Positions 36,401 to 47,059 of a stretch of DNA of 64,000 bases are shown one piece after another (position 1 is the stretch's first letter; each line of letters starts with the position of its first letter). The notes under the pieces are model-generated. The model searched no databases. It was not told the origin of the DNA and saw only the letters and a program-made list of their open reading frames with translations. Source of the stretch: Odontesthes bonariensis (Eukaryota; Chordata; Actinopteri; Atheriniformes; Atherinopsidae); NCBI RefSeq assembly GCF_027942865.1, contig NC_134508.1, positions 36,329,466 through 36,393,465 of the forward strand. The letters are read 5' to 3'. A program made the position numbers and the translations under genes.

Positions 36401-39315
36401 AGTCAAAATAGTGGCTTGCCTGGAATTTATCCTTCACGACAGCTCTGTTACACATTAAAGTGCACACTTTATTTGCATTTTATGGTCTGAAACATAGAAA
36501 AATCCTAAGTGTGGTCTGATAGCTCTCCAAACCTCAACAAGCATAAAAAAAGAGCCTTAACACCAGCTCTGTGGTGATGTTGCAGTGCAGTTTCAAGCAT
36601 GTAAAATGTTAATCTGTGGAATGTTTTTAGTTCAACACAGCGCACATACTGAAGGTGTTGCCATGGTGTCTCCAGATAAACTTAGCACCCAAGACACAGC
36701 TTCCATTCTCAAACATTATTACTTATCTCCTATTTTTCTACTAATCATTTATGTCAGCGCTCCCTTCGTGTGCTTTGTTTACTAATGGCCACACTCATTC
36801 ACTCCTAAAAATCTTCACACTGTATGAGCATATTTTTCCTAAAGAGTTGGTCATTGATCATTATTATCCTCTACTAATACACCATTTAGTACTGAGTAAC
36901 AGTTTCGCAAAAGGGGATGAAAAATAAATGTTTCTTTGCATTTTATCTTCTCATTTGATGTAATATGAAGTTAATAAAGTAACAAATGGCAGATGTATGT
37001 CAGATTAAAATGCATGCCCCACCTTCAGCTTCAAAAAAGGCTGATGGAGGGTTTTGACCTCAAATAAATTTAGCAGTCTTCTTATTCATAGGTGTGCCAA
37101 CAGAAGATAGAATTACAACAAAAATGGTAACATCAACTCCTGCATCAATACAAGGTATACAACGAGACATAATTGAGATATTTAACAGAATAACTTTAAG
37201 ACAGTAATTGACATTAACAGACCCTCACTTCCCTTTAAAGGTGACAAAACATTTGGACAACTATTTTGATTATGTTTAATGTCACAGAAACATCCACTTC
37301 TACTTCTGCAGTTTTGTTCACCACACTGACAGCTCCTGTCTCTATCACAGCCAGCACATCCCCAACCGTCTCGCCTTCAGATCCAGGTATAAGAAAATAT
37401 TCAATGTAAACATCTGAATGTTGCATGTGGAAAGCATGAATTTATGATGTGGATGTCATGAATTACTTTTTAGATTTTAGTAGCTGCTTTTAGTCTTTCC
37501 AAATGTGACAAGAAATAAGAATCCTTATTTAAATATTTTTCCTTAAAAGGTGTCAGAAAGATTTCGACAACCGAGGATAAAGCTGCTACAACCAGTGTAA
37601 TATCAGCTACATCGCCTTCATTTCAAGGTACATTTGAATTTTTGGAGTCTGTTCAGTTGGTCTGTATTATTTTGTTGCATCAGTATAGCAAAAGCATCTT
37701 TACATTATCCTATGAAAAAAATCTAGATCTGGATTTTTAAAATGGATTGATTTCCCCCGTCAAACATGAGCTTTGATGCTTTGATGTGGGTCATAAGGGT
37801 AGCTATGGTGTGGATATTGTAGACACCACTGCAGTAAATGCATTTCTTCTGCGTCACACTCGGATATGACGAGGAGAATGAACGTCTTCAGTGTGGACAG
37901 CTGACCTTAAACCATTAGACAGGCCGGATAGAACTCTATGAATTGAAATGGGATTTTTTTTTGCCCCTGAAAAACGTGTAACAACAGATTTAACCTCCAA
38001 TCATTCTCAAACAAAGCGCTTTGCATATTTGGAAATGCACTTTGATGCTTTTCGGCTAAAACTAAGTGTAGATGAACTAAAATGTGAAAACCAAACCTTT
38101 CTGCTCTCTGTCAGTTATACAGGAGTACTTCGTTAGCTCTGAGCCACGACAGATACATAAGAAATATAAATATTCAACACTTACTGCCTGAAAAGTGATA
38201 GAATGTGCTTTTATACTTTTTTTGTATTCATCAGAAAAGATATGAGTTGAAAATTGTGATCGCTGAATATGTTTGCTGTTGTTTTTAGTCCTACTGGCTC
38301 ATGATTCTTAAACTAAGCTGGTGCAAATGTTCTCATTCTTCTTCTCAAGGTTTTACCAGAGAGCCAATAAGAGTATTTCCTAAAGTGTCGAGCTATTCTT
38401 TTTAACACAGTAATTCACAGCTTAAAGTTTGTCTTGTGATTTGTATTATTTGAAATGTTGGAAATTGAGTGGTATCAATCTTATCGATCTTATTTTACAC
38501 ACAAAGACTTGTATCACAAGAACAATATGAGAGATTCTGTTATCAGTTTCTAAAACACAATGTTTTTAAATCAGTAAGTAAACTTTGATTAAGTGCTGAA
38601 GATGTCCCTGATGAAATCAGTCATGTCTATTGCAATTTTAATTATTTTCAATAATGCTGTTTTATCCTGGCAGGCAAGCATGATGACCCTGTAAATACTA
38701 CCAACGATAATGGTGAGTTGTTATTTTCCAGCCTGAGAAAAGATATTAACGTGTGATTATTCGTTTTGCATTTAACTGCATTTTAATGTCGTTTCTTCAG
38801 GAACTGGACCTGTTATAATCAGTGTGATAGTCGTTACATTAGGTATTGTGCCCTTTTTCTCCTTTGAATTGCTGTGAATGAAATTTGATGTTGAAATATG
38901 AAACGTAAGAAAAGCTTTCATTTCTTTTCTTTTCAGTTATGTGCATAGTTGTGATCTCTATAAGCAAGTTTTGTCTAAGGAGAAAAGGGTGAGATATGAT
39001 ATTTTACATTTAACTTATTGCATGCCTCAAGCCTGATTATTCTTTTTACCCTGCTCGTATTTTTCTTTGCACTTTCCGCTCTTTCCACTTCTTCGGGTTT
39101 ACACACTCTGACCATGAATGCACAGTCCAGTTAACTCCATTCACTGTGTTATCAGATGTTAGAACCAATTTCTAACTACACAGCAGGCACTGAAGTCACA
39201 CACAGCTATTCAAAACTCTGCAGCTGTTTCAGTTTCTCCACTGCTTTTTTTTTTTTATCTTAGAACTACAAAAGGACTGCTGAGGAATAACGGAAGTCAA
39301 CAGGAAATTCTTTGA
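33395..39315 (+). CDS. CD46/CD55-like complement regulatory membrane protein (three CCP domains, stalk, TM)
   Basis: Twelve coding exons: 33395-33476, 33855-34040, 34156-34255, 34725-34795, 34982-35164, 37092-37154, 37288-37386, 37550-37627, 38674-38712, 38801-38842, 38937-38988, 39264-39315. They join in phase to 348 residues. The order is signal peptide (LLLIYLFVVSAAG), CCP1, CCP2, CCP3 (four cysteines each), Ser/Thr-rich stalk, TM helix near VIISVIVVTLVMCIVVISI, basic stop-transfer FCLRRKG and a short tail. Fewer CCPs plus a mucin-like stalk and a membrane anchor is the plan of vertebrate CD46/CD55; in teleosts such regulators (Tecrem-type) limit C3 deposition on host cells. Function and orthology are inferred from architecture, so no symbol is given. 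Confidence 0.9.
33855..34040 (+). CDS. CCP gene exon 2: CCP1
   Basis: A single phase 1-1 exon holds the whole first CCP domain, from DCPKPEQGEI to EPDIICR, with four cysteines, the tryptophan near the fourth (KWTEPDIIC) and NGY before the third. Confidence 0.92.
34156..34255 (+). CDS. CCP gene exon 3: first half of CCP2
   Basis: It encodes KKDCGVPGSLPHMNFDISNG through IKVTCDKG and ends in phase 2. A CCP domain split over two exons is common in complement regulators. Confidence 0.9.
34725..34795 (+). CDS. CCP gene exon 4: second half of CCP2
   Basis: It completes CCP2 with YRITGTSYKQCFASGWYGRA and KCN, supplying cysteines three and four and the conserved tryptophan. Confidence 0.9.
34982..35164 (+). 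CDS. CCP gene exon 5: CCP3
   Basis: One phase 1-1 exon holds all of CCP3, from VTCKEPPTVTNG to SSQPPEC, again with four cysteines. The tryptophan usually found before the last cysteine is absent; the segment there reads GGYSSQPPEC. Confidence 0.9.
35800..36118 (+). repeat. dispersed teleost repeat (copy 2) in CCP-gene intron
   Basis: Diverged but collinear with copy 1: GAGAGGTCGGGTATACTAAA, ATCACAGGGCCAGCACAGAC, GTGGGAGGAGGCTGGAG, and an end of GCTAACCACCACACC. The CCAT-type start is not visible in this copy. Confidence 0.7.
37092..37154 (+). CDS. CCP gene exon 6: Ser/Thr stalk unit 1
   Basis: A phase 1-1 exon of 63 bases reading GVPTEDRITTKMVTSTPASI and Q. Thr/Ser-rich and likely O-glycosylated. 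It resembles exon 8 in start (GV), composition and end (S-x-Q). Confidence 0.85.
37288..37386 (+). CDS. CCP gene exon 7: Ser/Thr stalk unit 2
   Basis: A phase 1-1 exon of 99 bases: ETSTSTSAVLFTTLTAPVSI then TASTSPTVSPSDP. More than 40% Ser/Thr, mucin-like. Confidence 0.85.
37550..37627 (+). CDS. CCP gene exon 8: Ser/Thr stalk unit 3
   Basis: A phase 1-1 exon of 78 bases reading GVRKISTTEDKAATTSVISA and TSPSFQ. Probably a duplicate of exon 6. Confidence 0.85.
38674..38712 (+). CDS. CCP gene exon 9: juxtamembrane segment
   Basis: 39 bases, phase 1-1: GKHDDPVNTTNDN. It holds a potential N-glycosylation site (NTT) just outside the membrane. Confidence 0.8.
38801..38842 (+). CDS. CCP gene exon 10: start of transmembrane helix
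   Basis: 42 bases, phase 1-1: GTGPVIISVIVVTL. Hydrophobic, continued by exon 11. Confidence 0.85.
38937..38988 (+). CDS. CCP gene exon 11: end of TM helix and stop-transfer
   Basis: It reads VMCIVVISISKFCLRRKG and ends in phase 2 (donor GTGAGA). The TM-proximal cysteine and basic cluster mark the cytoplasmic face. Its phase is compatible with two downstream acceptors, at 39264 and 39700. Confidence 0.87.
39264..39315 (+). CDS. CCP gene exon 12a: cytoplasmic tail, first form
   Basis: The acceptor is a long T-run followed by ATCTTAG. It gives TTKGLLRNNGSQQEIL and a TGA at 39313. Confidence 0.82.
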
Positions 39316-40835
39316 TAAAACTCTAACAGGATGAAAGGGTTGAAAATTTGAAAAATGACTAAACCATGTGGAATTTTTTATTTAGATTTCAGCCTTTAAT
39401 TAGATGACAAATACATCCAAGCTTTAGTCTTCACCTCAAACTAAATAGTTCAGTTTCAACAAACAAAATCAAAATCTTAACTCGAATATGCAATTCAAGG
39501 TGTTTCATGCCAGGCTTTTATTTTCTTTTTTGTTTTTTTAAGTAAGCCTTTCATGCAAATTACAATGACTAACACTTAACACCCTGCAATGCAAATCAAG
39601 AATGCATTAAAAAGCATTTGATGAACTAATAAACTTTCAACATTAAACTGACATAACTCTATAATTCTGATGCAAATTCCTTATTTGATGACACCGTAGC
39701 TCATATGACACCAGAGAAGACCTGAAGCCGGAGTTATTACAGTTCCAAAATCTTTAGATTGCCCTCCTCACTCAGGTATCTGTAAATTCCTGTTCATTTA
39801 TTTATTCATTTATTTATTCATTTATTACCATAAAACCATAGACATATTCCTTAAACACGGTCGAGCCCTCTTCAACTTTTTTTACTGGGATCATAAAATA
39901 GTGTTTTTCTTTTTATATCGTAAAGCCATAAAAGGAAGAATGTTGGGCCTACTTCCTTATGGCACCACTGTGTAAATTGTGAAGTTCAAACTAAACAGTT
40001 TTCACTGTATTTCTTGTTAACAGCAGCTCTGGAAATGGAACTGCACCTATCTGTTAGACCATCACAGAGGAAGGACGTGCCAACAAACTCGGAATGCCTT
40101 TCTGAGTCCATCGTGGAAACAAGAATCACTTTTATACATTTGCACTACAACTAGCAGACAGTCAAACCTGCTGTGTATTATCAGAATTCATTTCAGAGTC
40201 TGTTGATCAAAAGCACTTTTTGTAATTATGTTTTTTGTGTTTTAGTGACATATTAACACAAATTTTGTAAATATTTTTTCACTTTACTATACTTTTTATG
40301 CATTATTTATGTTTTAAACTTAAGTAAAGACTTAAAAATTGTCTCCCTGTGTTGTTTATTTTGGCATAATTATCATAAAAGCATTTAGTTTGGAGCTTTT
40401 GAGTAATCTTAAGTCCATATCTTTTCATACTTATGTGCTGTTTTATTTGGACAGAGCCGTAACAGAAGTTATTCAAGAGGCTTACAATGAGCTTAATTCA
40501 GTTTGCAGAATGAGTTGGCAGCAGTTAAAGATACAATCAGTTGCATTCTTCGCCTTCTGACTTTCTTTCATGATTGTCTATTGTTCATAGGTTCTTTGAG
40601 CAACTGTGCAAAAAAATGGGAAACCTTCATTCATGAGAAAGAATTCAGTAGGTTTTCTTCCTTTGAGGAAGCTTGCAGGTCACAAACTACCATATAAAAC
40701 ATTCTACAAAAAAAAAGGACAAACATGTTTTTGAGCATAAATGAATCAACTTTGATAACAATTTTAAGTGTTAGATGTCCCAGAAGTTCAACTCAAAATC
40801 AAGTTTGTTTTTCAATAAACCTCACAATATAATGT
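39316..40835 (+). other. 3' UTR of the CCP gene (approximate)
   Basis: No further ORF is supported apart from the alternative tail exon. A canonical AATAAA at 40814-40819 (TTTTTCAATAAACCTC) is the best 3' end candidate. A shorter transcript could end near 40330, after a T-rich stretch, but only a variant signal is visible there. Confidence 0.5.
39700..39757 (+). CDS. CCP gene exon 12b: possible alternative cytoplasmic tail
   Basis: If exon 12a is skipped, exon 11 (phase 2) joins at 39700 after ACACCGTAG and reads SYDTREDLKPELLQFQNL before TAG at 39755. The frame is exactly compatible and the peptide is acidic/polar with one tyrosine, like a signalling tail. The polypyrimidine tract is poor, so the acceptor is weak. 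Human CD46 has alternative tails (CYT-1/CYT-2) made by a similar exon choice. Confidence 0.45.
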
Positions 40836-41380
40836 GTCTTTTAATCAGTTTGGACTTATTTAAAAAACACATGTTGAAGTAGTTTTATGGACTTAAGAAG
40901 TAGGTGTTTTTTTCTGTAAAAGAAACTCAATGAATGCATTCTCTGCCAAGGCAGAATGAGATCAAGTTATTACCCTGTTATGGGTGTGGACTAGAATAGA
41001 GGAAAGCCCCATCATATAATATAATGACACTGCTTCATTGTACCCAGGGCTACCCACTGGAGAGGGATTCTTGCTATACCCTCCATCAGTGTAAAACCTA
41101 GGCAGTAAATTACCAGAGAAGAGGGGGTTGTGGTTTTGCTCAGAAGTCTTGACAGTTGTGGTTAGATTTGTAAAAAGTCATCAACCCCTTTCAGCTCTGC
41201 CCCCAAAAAGTAATTGAAAAATAATGTGTTGTTGCTCACTAGACACATCGGAGCTGACTATTTGGATTGTGTTCTTTAAGCAATCATTTGGATTAAAAGG
41301 ACTAATCTGATGAAACAATATTTTTCTTCATGTCAATACACCAGTGAGAAGCTGCTGTATGTAGAAAATGACCAGAAAGA
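40836..41380. other. intergenic, no supported feature
   Basis: About 550 bases of AT-rich sequence. I see no gene, repeat family or RNA gene. Confidence 0.5.
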
Positions 41381-41382
41381 CA

Positions 41383-41580
41383 TCAGTGATTCTCACTTTT
41401 GACGTCAATGACAAATCCACAGAACAGATGCCAACTTCTAGGCAAGGCTAGGCACGGCAAGGCACGGCAACTTTGGTACTTTGGCACTAGATCTTGAAGA
41501 GACTTGTACACAAGCAGAGCTGTTTTAAAGTCTCTTCTCTGAGCGACAGGAAGCCAGTGCAGAGATCTGAGCACTGGACA
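41383..41580 (-). mobile_element. LINE ORF2 C-terminal fragment
   Basis: The minus strand reads LRSLHWLPVAQRRDFKTALL and VYKSLQDLVP, the LHWLP..RRDFK..LLVYK signature of the end of the reverse-transcriptase ORF in fish L2-like LINEs. A short GCAAGGCTAGGCACGGCAAG tandem follows at 41440-41470. Only about 200 bases survive. Confidence 0.75.
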
Positions 41581-41910
41581 AATATGGTCATATTTCCTGG
41601 TTGTAGGGAAGGATTACTGCAAATGAATGCAGAATTGCTCTGAGTGATTACCTTTATCCTGTGATGAAACTATGTGGTATCTTCCTGGACAATCATGCCC
41701 TCAAAGGGCTCTAAATGGTTTGATGAGAACAAAGTGAGTCATATATTTGCTATAGTCTTTGCTGATGTGTCTGACAGAGCTAAATGTAAGAATATATTTT
41801 CGAGCTGCTCTGTGAGGCAATGCTAACAGATATTTATTTAGCATATTACCATTAACATTACCATTGTTTTAGTATAATTTTATTTGTAGGTATTTCTAAT
41901 ACTGAACAAA

Positions 41911-42259
41911 TCATCCATCCATTTTCCATACCAGCTTAATCCGTCGGGGGGGCTGGAGCCTATCCCAGGGGTCATCAAGCGAGAGGCGGGGTAGACCCTG
42001 GACAGGTCGCCAGTCCATCACAGTGCCACACAGAGACAAACGAGATGAACAACCACACACACGCTCACTCCTAGGGACAATTTTAGAGACATCAATAAAC
42101 CTAACATGCAAGTTTTTGGACAGTGGGAGGAAGCTCGAGTACCTGGAGAGAACCCACGCATACACGGGGAGAACATGCAAACTCCACTCAGAAAGGCCCC
42201 AGCTGGGAGTTGAACCTGTGAGGCGACGGTGCTAACCATCACACCACCGTGTAGCCCGA
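41911..42259 (+). repeat. dispersed teleost repeat (copy 3)
   Basis: The best-preserved copy in the window. It starts CATCCATCCATTTTCCATAC, passes GGCTGGAGCCTATCCCAGG, GACAGGTCGCCAGTCCATCA and GGGAGAACATGCAAACTCCA, and ends GCTAACCATCACACCACCG. Confidence 0.88.
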
Positions 42260-43150
42260 CTGAATAAATCATATGTTCAGAAATGCCATTTCTAAAGAGG
42301 AAAGTTTAAGAGAACTAAAGTTATTACACTGGATCCTGGGTGGGACATAAACAAGAGTAACAAATTTCAACTCAAAATCATTTATTAGTGATAAAACCAA
42401 ACCCAGGAGGTCATGGAAGTGAGAAGGATTTATCAAGAGCCATCAAATGTACAAGTTCAGAACAACCCTTCAATCTTTAAAGCCACGCTTCTAGCATGGA
42501 ATACAGAAAATGACTTCACAACAAAATGAGGGGGACAACCCACAACAATAAGGGACATCAGGCATTCAAAAGTCCTATTGCAGTTGAGATGTTTGAAGTT
42601 CATAGTCAACCCGCAGTCAACAGAGTGGCTTACTTCTATGATTCAGTGGCTGCAGCCTTGGTCATGTAGGCAGAATCCAGTCGGTGCACTATTTTCATGT
42701 AACGACTCCATTATGAATTACACGCTTGACTGACCCTCTTCTGTGGCTTCAGCAGTCTCTTGTCAAATGTTGGCAGGAAGAGAAGTGTCTCTCCTCATTC
42801 ACTGCGTATTTTTCCATTGCAGAAGTACAGTACCACACCCATCCTGGTTAATTTGTATCATCACTCTCAAGTGTCGTGAGAAAAAATAAAATAAATTCCA
42901 AAATGTCAGGTTTTCAGGAAGCCAATGATTAGAATTTTAGTTCAATGTTACCCTTTTGTTAAGGTAAGCTAAGGAAATCTATAGTCACAGCTGTGATATG
43001 TCTGCCAGCACCTGCTCAGTTTCCACTGAAGCTACGTGAGTCCCTATCCTGTCTGTGAAGAACAGGAAAACAACAGAGATCTATGTCCATGAACTTTATT
43101 TTTCAGATTTTCAAATGGAAACAAGCCTAGAGTATCACATCAACAACATT
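42260..43150. other. intergenic, no supported feature
   Basis: I see no exon, repeat family or RNA gene. It could hold the 3' UTR of the hypothetical minus-strand gene starting near 53.7 kb, but nothing shows this directly. Confidence 0.4.
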
Positions 43151-43224
43151 GTTTTACAGTGATAAATTGTGTAAACAGTAAATATTTTGATAAAAAGGAT
43201 TTTTTCAGCACTAGTGACCTTGAT

Positions 43225-43385
43225 TGGAAAGTTGCTTGACAGGAAATGGGGCAGAGCACGAGTGAGAGGGGAAGGACATGGTGCAAAGGGCCTCGGAACG
43301 GGACTCGAACGAGGGACGGCAGTGTCATGTAAGCCTCTGTATGTGGGACGCCTCCTCAACCAGTTGAGCCAACCGGGGCCCCCAG
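43225..43385 (-). mobile_element. tRNA-derived SINE
   Basis: On the minus strand it opens GGCCCCGGTTGGCTCAACTG with an A-box-like TGGCTCAACTGGTTGAGG, then a B-box-like GTTCGAGTCCC about 50 bases later, the split polymerase III promoter of a tRNA gene. The tRNA-like head is followed by a fish-SINE-like body with CTTCCCCTCTCACTCGT and ATTTCCTGTCAAGCAAC. The head cannot fold as a good tRNA, so it is a SINE and not a tRNA gene. Confidence 0.82.
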
Positions 43386-43399
43386 TAGACATATTTTAA

Positions 43400-46300
43400 C
43401 ATGTAACCGTTTTATGTTTTAGTTTGTCTATACAGTTAATTGCAATTACTTTTTTTACCCTACCCATGAGGCAACTTAATATATTCCAGGATAAACACAG
43501 AAAGGGCACATTTAGTTGTATCAAATTTGTGAAATTATGATGTAATTCCTTCATTCTGGCATAAAGTGATGTCAGATGGAGACATGAAGGAATGTAGTGT
43601 TATCAAGACAAAAACAAACTGGTTGATGCCTGTCCTACTAGATATAACCCTCCATTGTTTGTTCATAAATGTTAATGCATTACCCCACACACAGTCAGAC
43701 TCCATACACCCCATGTTAGATTAAGTTATTCACATTATTATACTTTGTCATTGCCAATTGTTTATACGTGTGTTTTAGGTAGACATTCATAGACATTTAC
43801 GAGGATTTACATGAAATGTGTCTGCGGCTGAACTGTATTTTTTTGTATGTTTTTGTGTATACAGCTAAATTGATTGGAAAAATAATCAGTTATGATCAGT
43901 AAGCTTTAAACTAAATACAGCTGGCTCCCATGACATTAACTGAACAGGATCATGATCAGTCTTCATATTATGTCATGGTACAAAGAAGAGGAAATGCTCC
44001 CGTGCAAGAGATCTCCTAGTTAACCCCACTCCAGTTAAACTTTGAGGGGGAGGAAATGATTCAGTTTTACACACAAGGTAAACAAGAAAAAAGGAATTAC
44101 ACCACACATGCTCAGACTAATCATGTGGCACTGTAGAGTAAACCTGCCAGCCTATCTTGAACAAAGGGCTCTGTCCATGATTCATGTAAAGCTGCTGAAT
44201 CACTGACAAGGTTACATAAAATATGATGCAGAATGGTTTTTGCCCCAACTTTGCTGCGGTAAAAAAAAATTGGAATGAAAAAGGAGGAAAGCTCTCCTTG
44301 GTAATTGATTCATGACTTCTCTTTAAAGCTGTTCTTGTGAGAGGAGCGGATGAAGCTCTTTAAGCTTAAGATAAACAAGACATAAATGATTTCCACTGCG
44401 GCTTTGGCATGAGATCAACAACAGATGCCACATCTGTATGTTCTCAGAGTAAATGTTTACATGCATCTTTAACTCATAAGCACATTCACTCATATGGATT
44501 TTCAGTTATACTTACACAGCCAATCCAAACAAGTATTGATTTTAAGCTACTCTAACTCTTTCTGATGGGCATCAACTGTTCTAGAAACCTCCATCAGGCA
44601 CACTCTGATGTCAAAACGGGTTGTGCCAAATGATACTCTATATTTTTGTCAGTCTTTGACACCCAGGTGTGTTAATCAGCATTCTCACGATTCCAATTCT
44701 ATTGACAGAATACATTTGGAATGAAGAATGTCTTTAAACCCACTCAGGAACATCTTTTTTTAAGGTTTGCTAACTTTAAACAGATAGAACTAACAGTAGT
44801 AGCCAGTAAACCAGCCAAGACTGTAGTGGAATGTTTTTTATTATTTCTTATTTGTACAAGACTATGATGTGTCTTCTCTCAAACGTCCAGTTGTTTTCCA
44901 GTAATTAAACATGAACACAAACTCCATAATTCTATTTTTGTTTTTACAGTGCTTCTAATCTTCATGCATGCTTTCACCAACCTGTATTTTTAACTGTCAG
45001 TTCCAAGTTTCCTCCCAAATCTGCAGAGGTCAGGGGAAAGTCTGACTGTAGTATAATGTAACCACAGATACCAGAAACCCATGGAACAGGCATAGCAGGC
45101 CAAAGCACAGATTGGTGGGGTCTAGATCTGTGATGCTGACGTCATGTTTACTCAGGGCACTCCCTATGACTCAGTTTTTCTCCAGTCAAATAATATTGAA
45201 TGTCTAAAGAGAGTTTTTGTTTGCTGTTGATATAGAAACACATTAACTCTAAAATTCCTACATGCCTTCTTGCACATAATATAGATAAAAATAAGGTAAT
45301 GCTGGAAGTTGAGATTCGCATGTAGCTATTCAGTATTCTAAGCCATTTCAGTACAACTACATGTACCACTCATTCAGGTTGTGATATATGACACAACTAA
45401 GCATCTAACTCTGTTTAGATACTGTCCCTGTCCTGTTAGACAAAATGTCAGAGGATGATTTGAGGAGCTGCAAGAAGACCTTTCACTTGCTGGTGGTACC
45501 ACACAGTCAAATCATGTTAAAAGTGATGAGAGATTTGTAACACTAAATCAATCCAAATTTACATTAACAATTGAGACAGCACAGTACTTTGGGTGGTACA
45601 GTGTCTGGAACTAATCATTTTCTTTCTCACTTGAACATGTGTTTCCAATCAAGGCTTGATAAAAGAATTCTAAAATGATGCTAAAATTTTCTAATGAGCT
45701 TTTTCTTCTGTGTAAACATTGATTTATTATTTTTGTTTTACATTTTACAAAACTAATCTGAATGCTGTGCTGATGATATTTTTTTGGGAAAGGCACATTT
45801 ATTTGTATGCCACATTTCATATACAAAGGCAACTCAGGTTACAAGGTACAGACATGTTTAATAAGACTATTATTATTAGTATTAGTAATTCGGTCAGTTA
45901 TGTAACCATGCCACCGGGAAAGTTGTTCACATCTGGATGTAGCTGACCAGTTGAAGAGAAATTTTAGAATGTAGTGCAGGAGTAAAACAGATAAAAAGGA
46001 AGAGGAAGTTTAGTTTTGTTGTCACACCATAGAAGCAGAAAGAAACTGTGGATGGAACAGTAAGAGCAAAGGAGGCGAGAGTTCAGTGGTTGCTAACAAC
46101 AGATGGAGAACTCCTCAATACATATTTTTGAGAAGGAGTGTCTCTGCACCTCAGGTGTTAAAATGTTGGCTGTGATTTTCTGTCAATGTAGTCTACTGAG
46201 GGAATTCCCTTGCGTTACCTGCTGACACTCCTTGTGATGTCACAAGCTCCCGGTTGCCAAACAATACAAAAACAACATCTCACTACATTAATGGCTATAT

Positions 46301-46420
46301 CAACTCGAGATTTCAACCACACCTTTCTCTCACATCAGTTTGTCCATTGATTTTCATTCAATTGAATTCAAACTAATTAATTTTGTTTAATTATTATTAT
46401 TTTATATTATTATGAATTTG
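43400..46420. other. intergenic, no supported feature
   Basis: About 3 kb of AT-rich sequence with short frames only. No repeat family or exon was recognised. Confidence 0.5.
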
Positions 46421-46500
46421 TTCATTCATTAATTTAAACCCCTTGGGGTTTAATAAAGTATTATTCAATCTAATGCAATTAAATAAAGTGATGACAAGGT
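46420..46500 (-). repeat. retroelement tail fragment
   Basis: AAACCCCTTGGGGTTTAATA is the reverse of the TTTATTAATCCCCAAGGGG motif next to the AATC array at 15.3 kb. A small, diverged tail fragment. Confidence 0.45.
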
Positions 46501-46967
46501 TACAGAAACTTATGATTATTCATGTTCTGATTAAAGAATAAAAGACATTAAAAATCTCACATCCTGGCTGTAAATGCAGTTTATTCCCTAAAAACAAACT
46601 ATATTTAAATGGGTGTATATACTCAAGAGAATATCGAATAAAGTCGTTTTCTACATAAACAGACACACAACAAATCTCATCCATGAAGTTCTATCATTTA
46701 AATAGACCTGTCAAGTATTTCAGTGATGTCTCACATAATATATTATGTAATACAACTTTTACAAACTTAGTATGTGGATAACTAGCACAACAGACAACAT
46801 GAACACTTAATCACTGGAATCTTCACTCATTAGAACTATCTTGATTCCTTTTGACCTAATGTTACCCTCCAAAATCCATTTAAAAAAAATCACATGATCA
46901 TGGTTAACAAACTTGACAGTGTGGCTTAATGATGAATTAATTTTGATAGAGAATTTCCAATGACTCG

Positions 46968-47055
46968 CCTATTGACTGCTGGGATAGGCTCCAGCCCCCC
47001 GGCGACCCGACCGATGGATTCAGCGGGTATAGAAAATGGATGGATGGATGGAATT
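46968..47055 (-). repeat. dispersed teleost repeat (copy 4, short)
   Basis: In minus orientation relative to the other copies: GGGATAGGCTCCAGCCCCCC, then GGGTATAGAAAATGGATGGA ending in (ATGG)n. Only the first 90 bases of the repeat remain. Confidence 0.85.
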
Positions 47056-47059
47056 TCCA

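Noticed and set aside
43310..43385. tRNA gene on the minus strand
   Set aside because: A- and B-box-like motifs are present, but the acceptor and anticodon stems do not pair well and the sequence continues into a SINE body. Called as a SINE.
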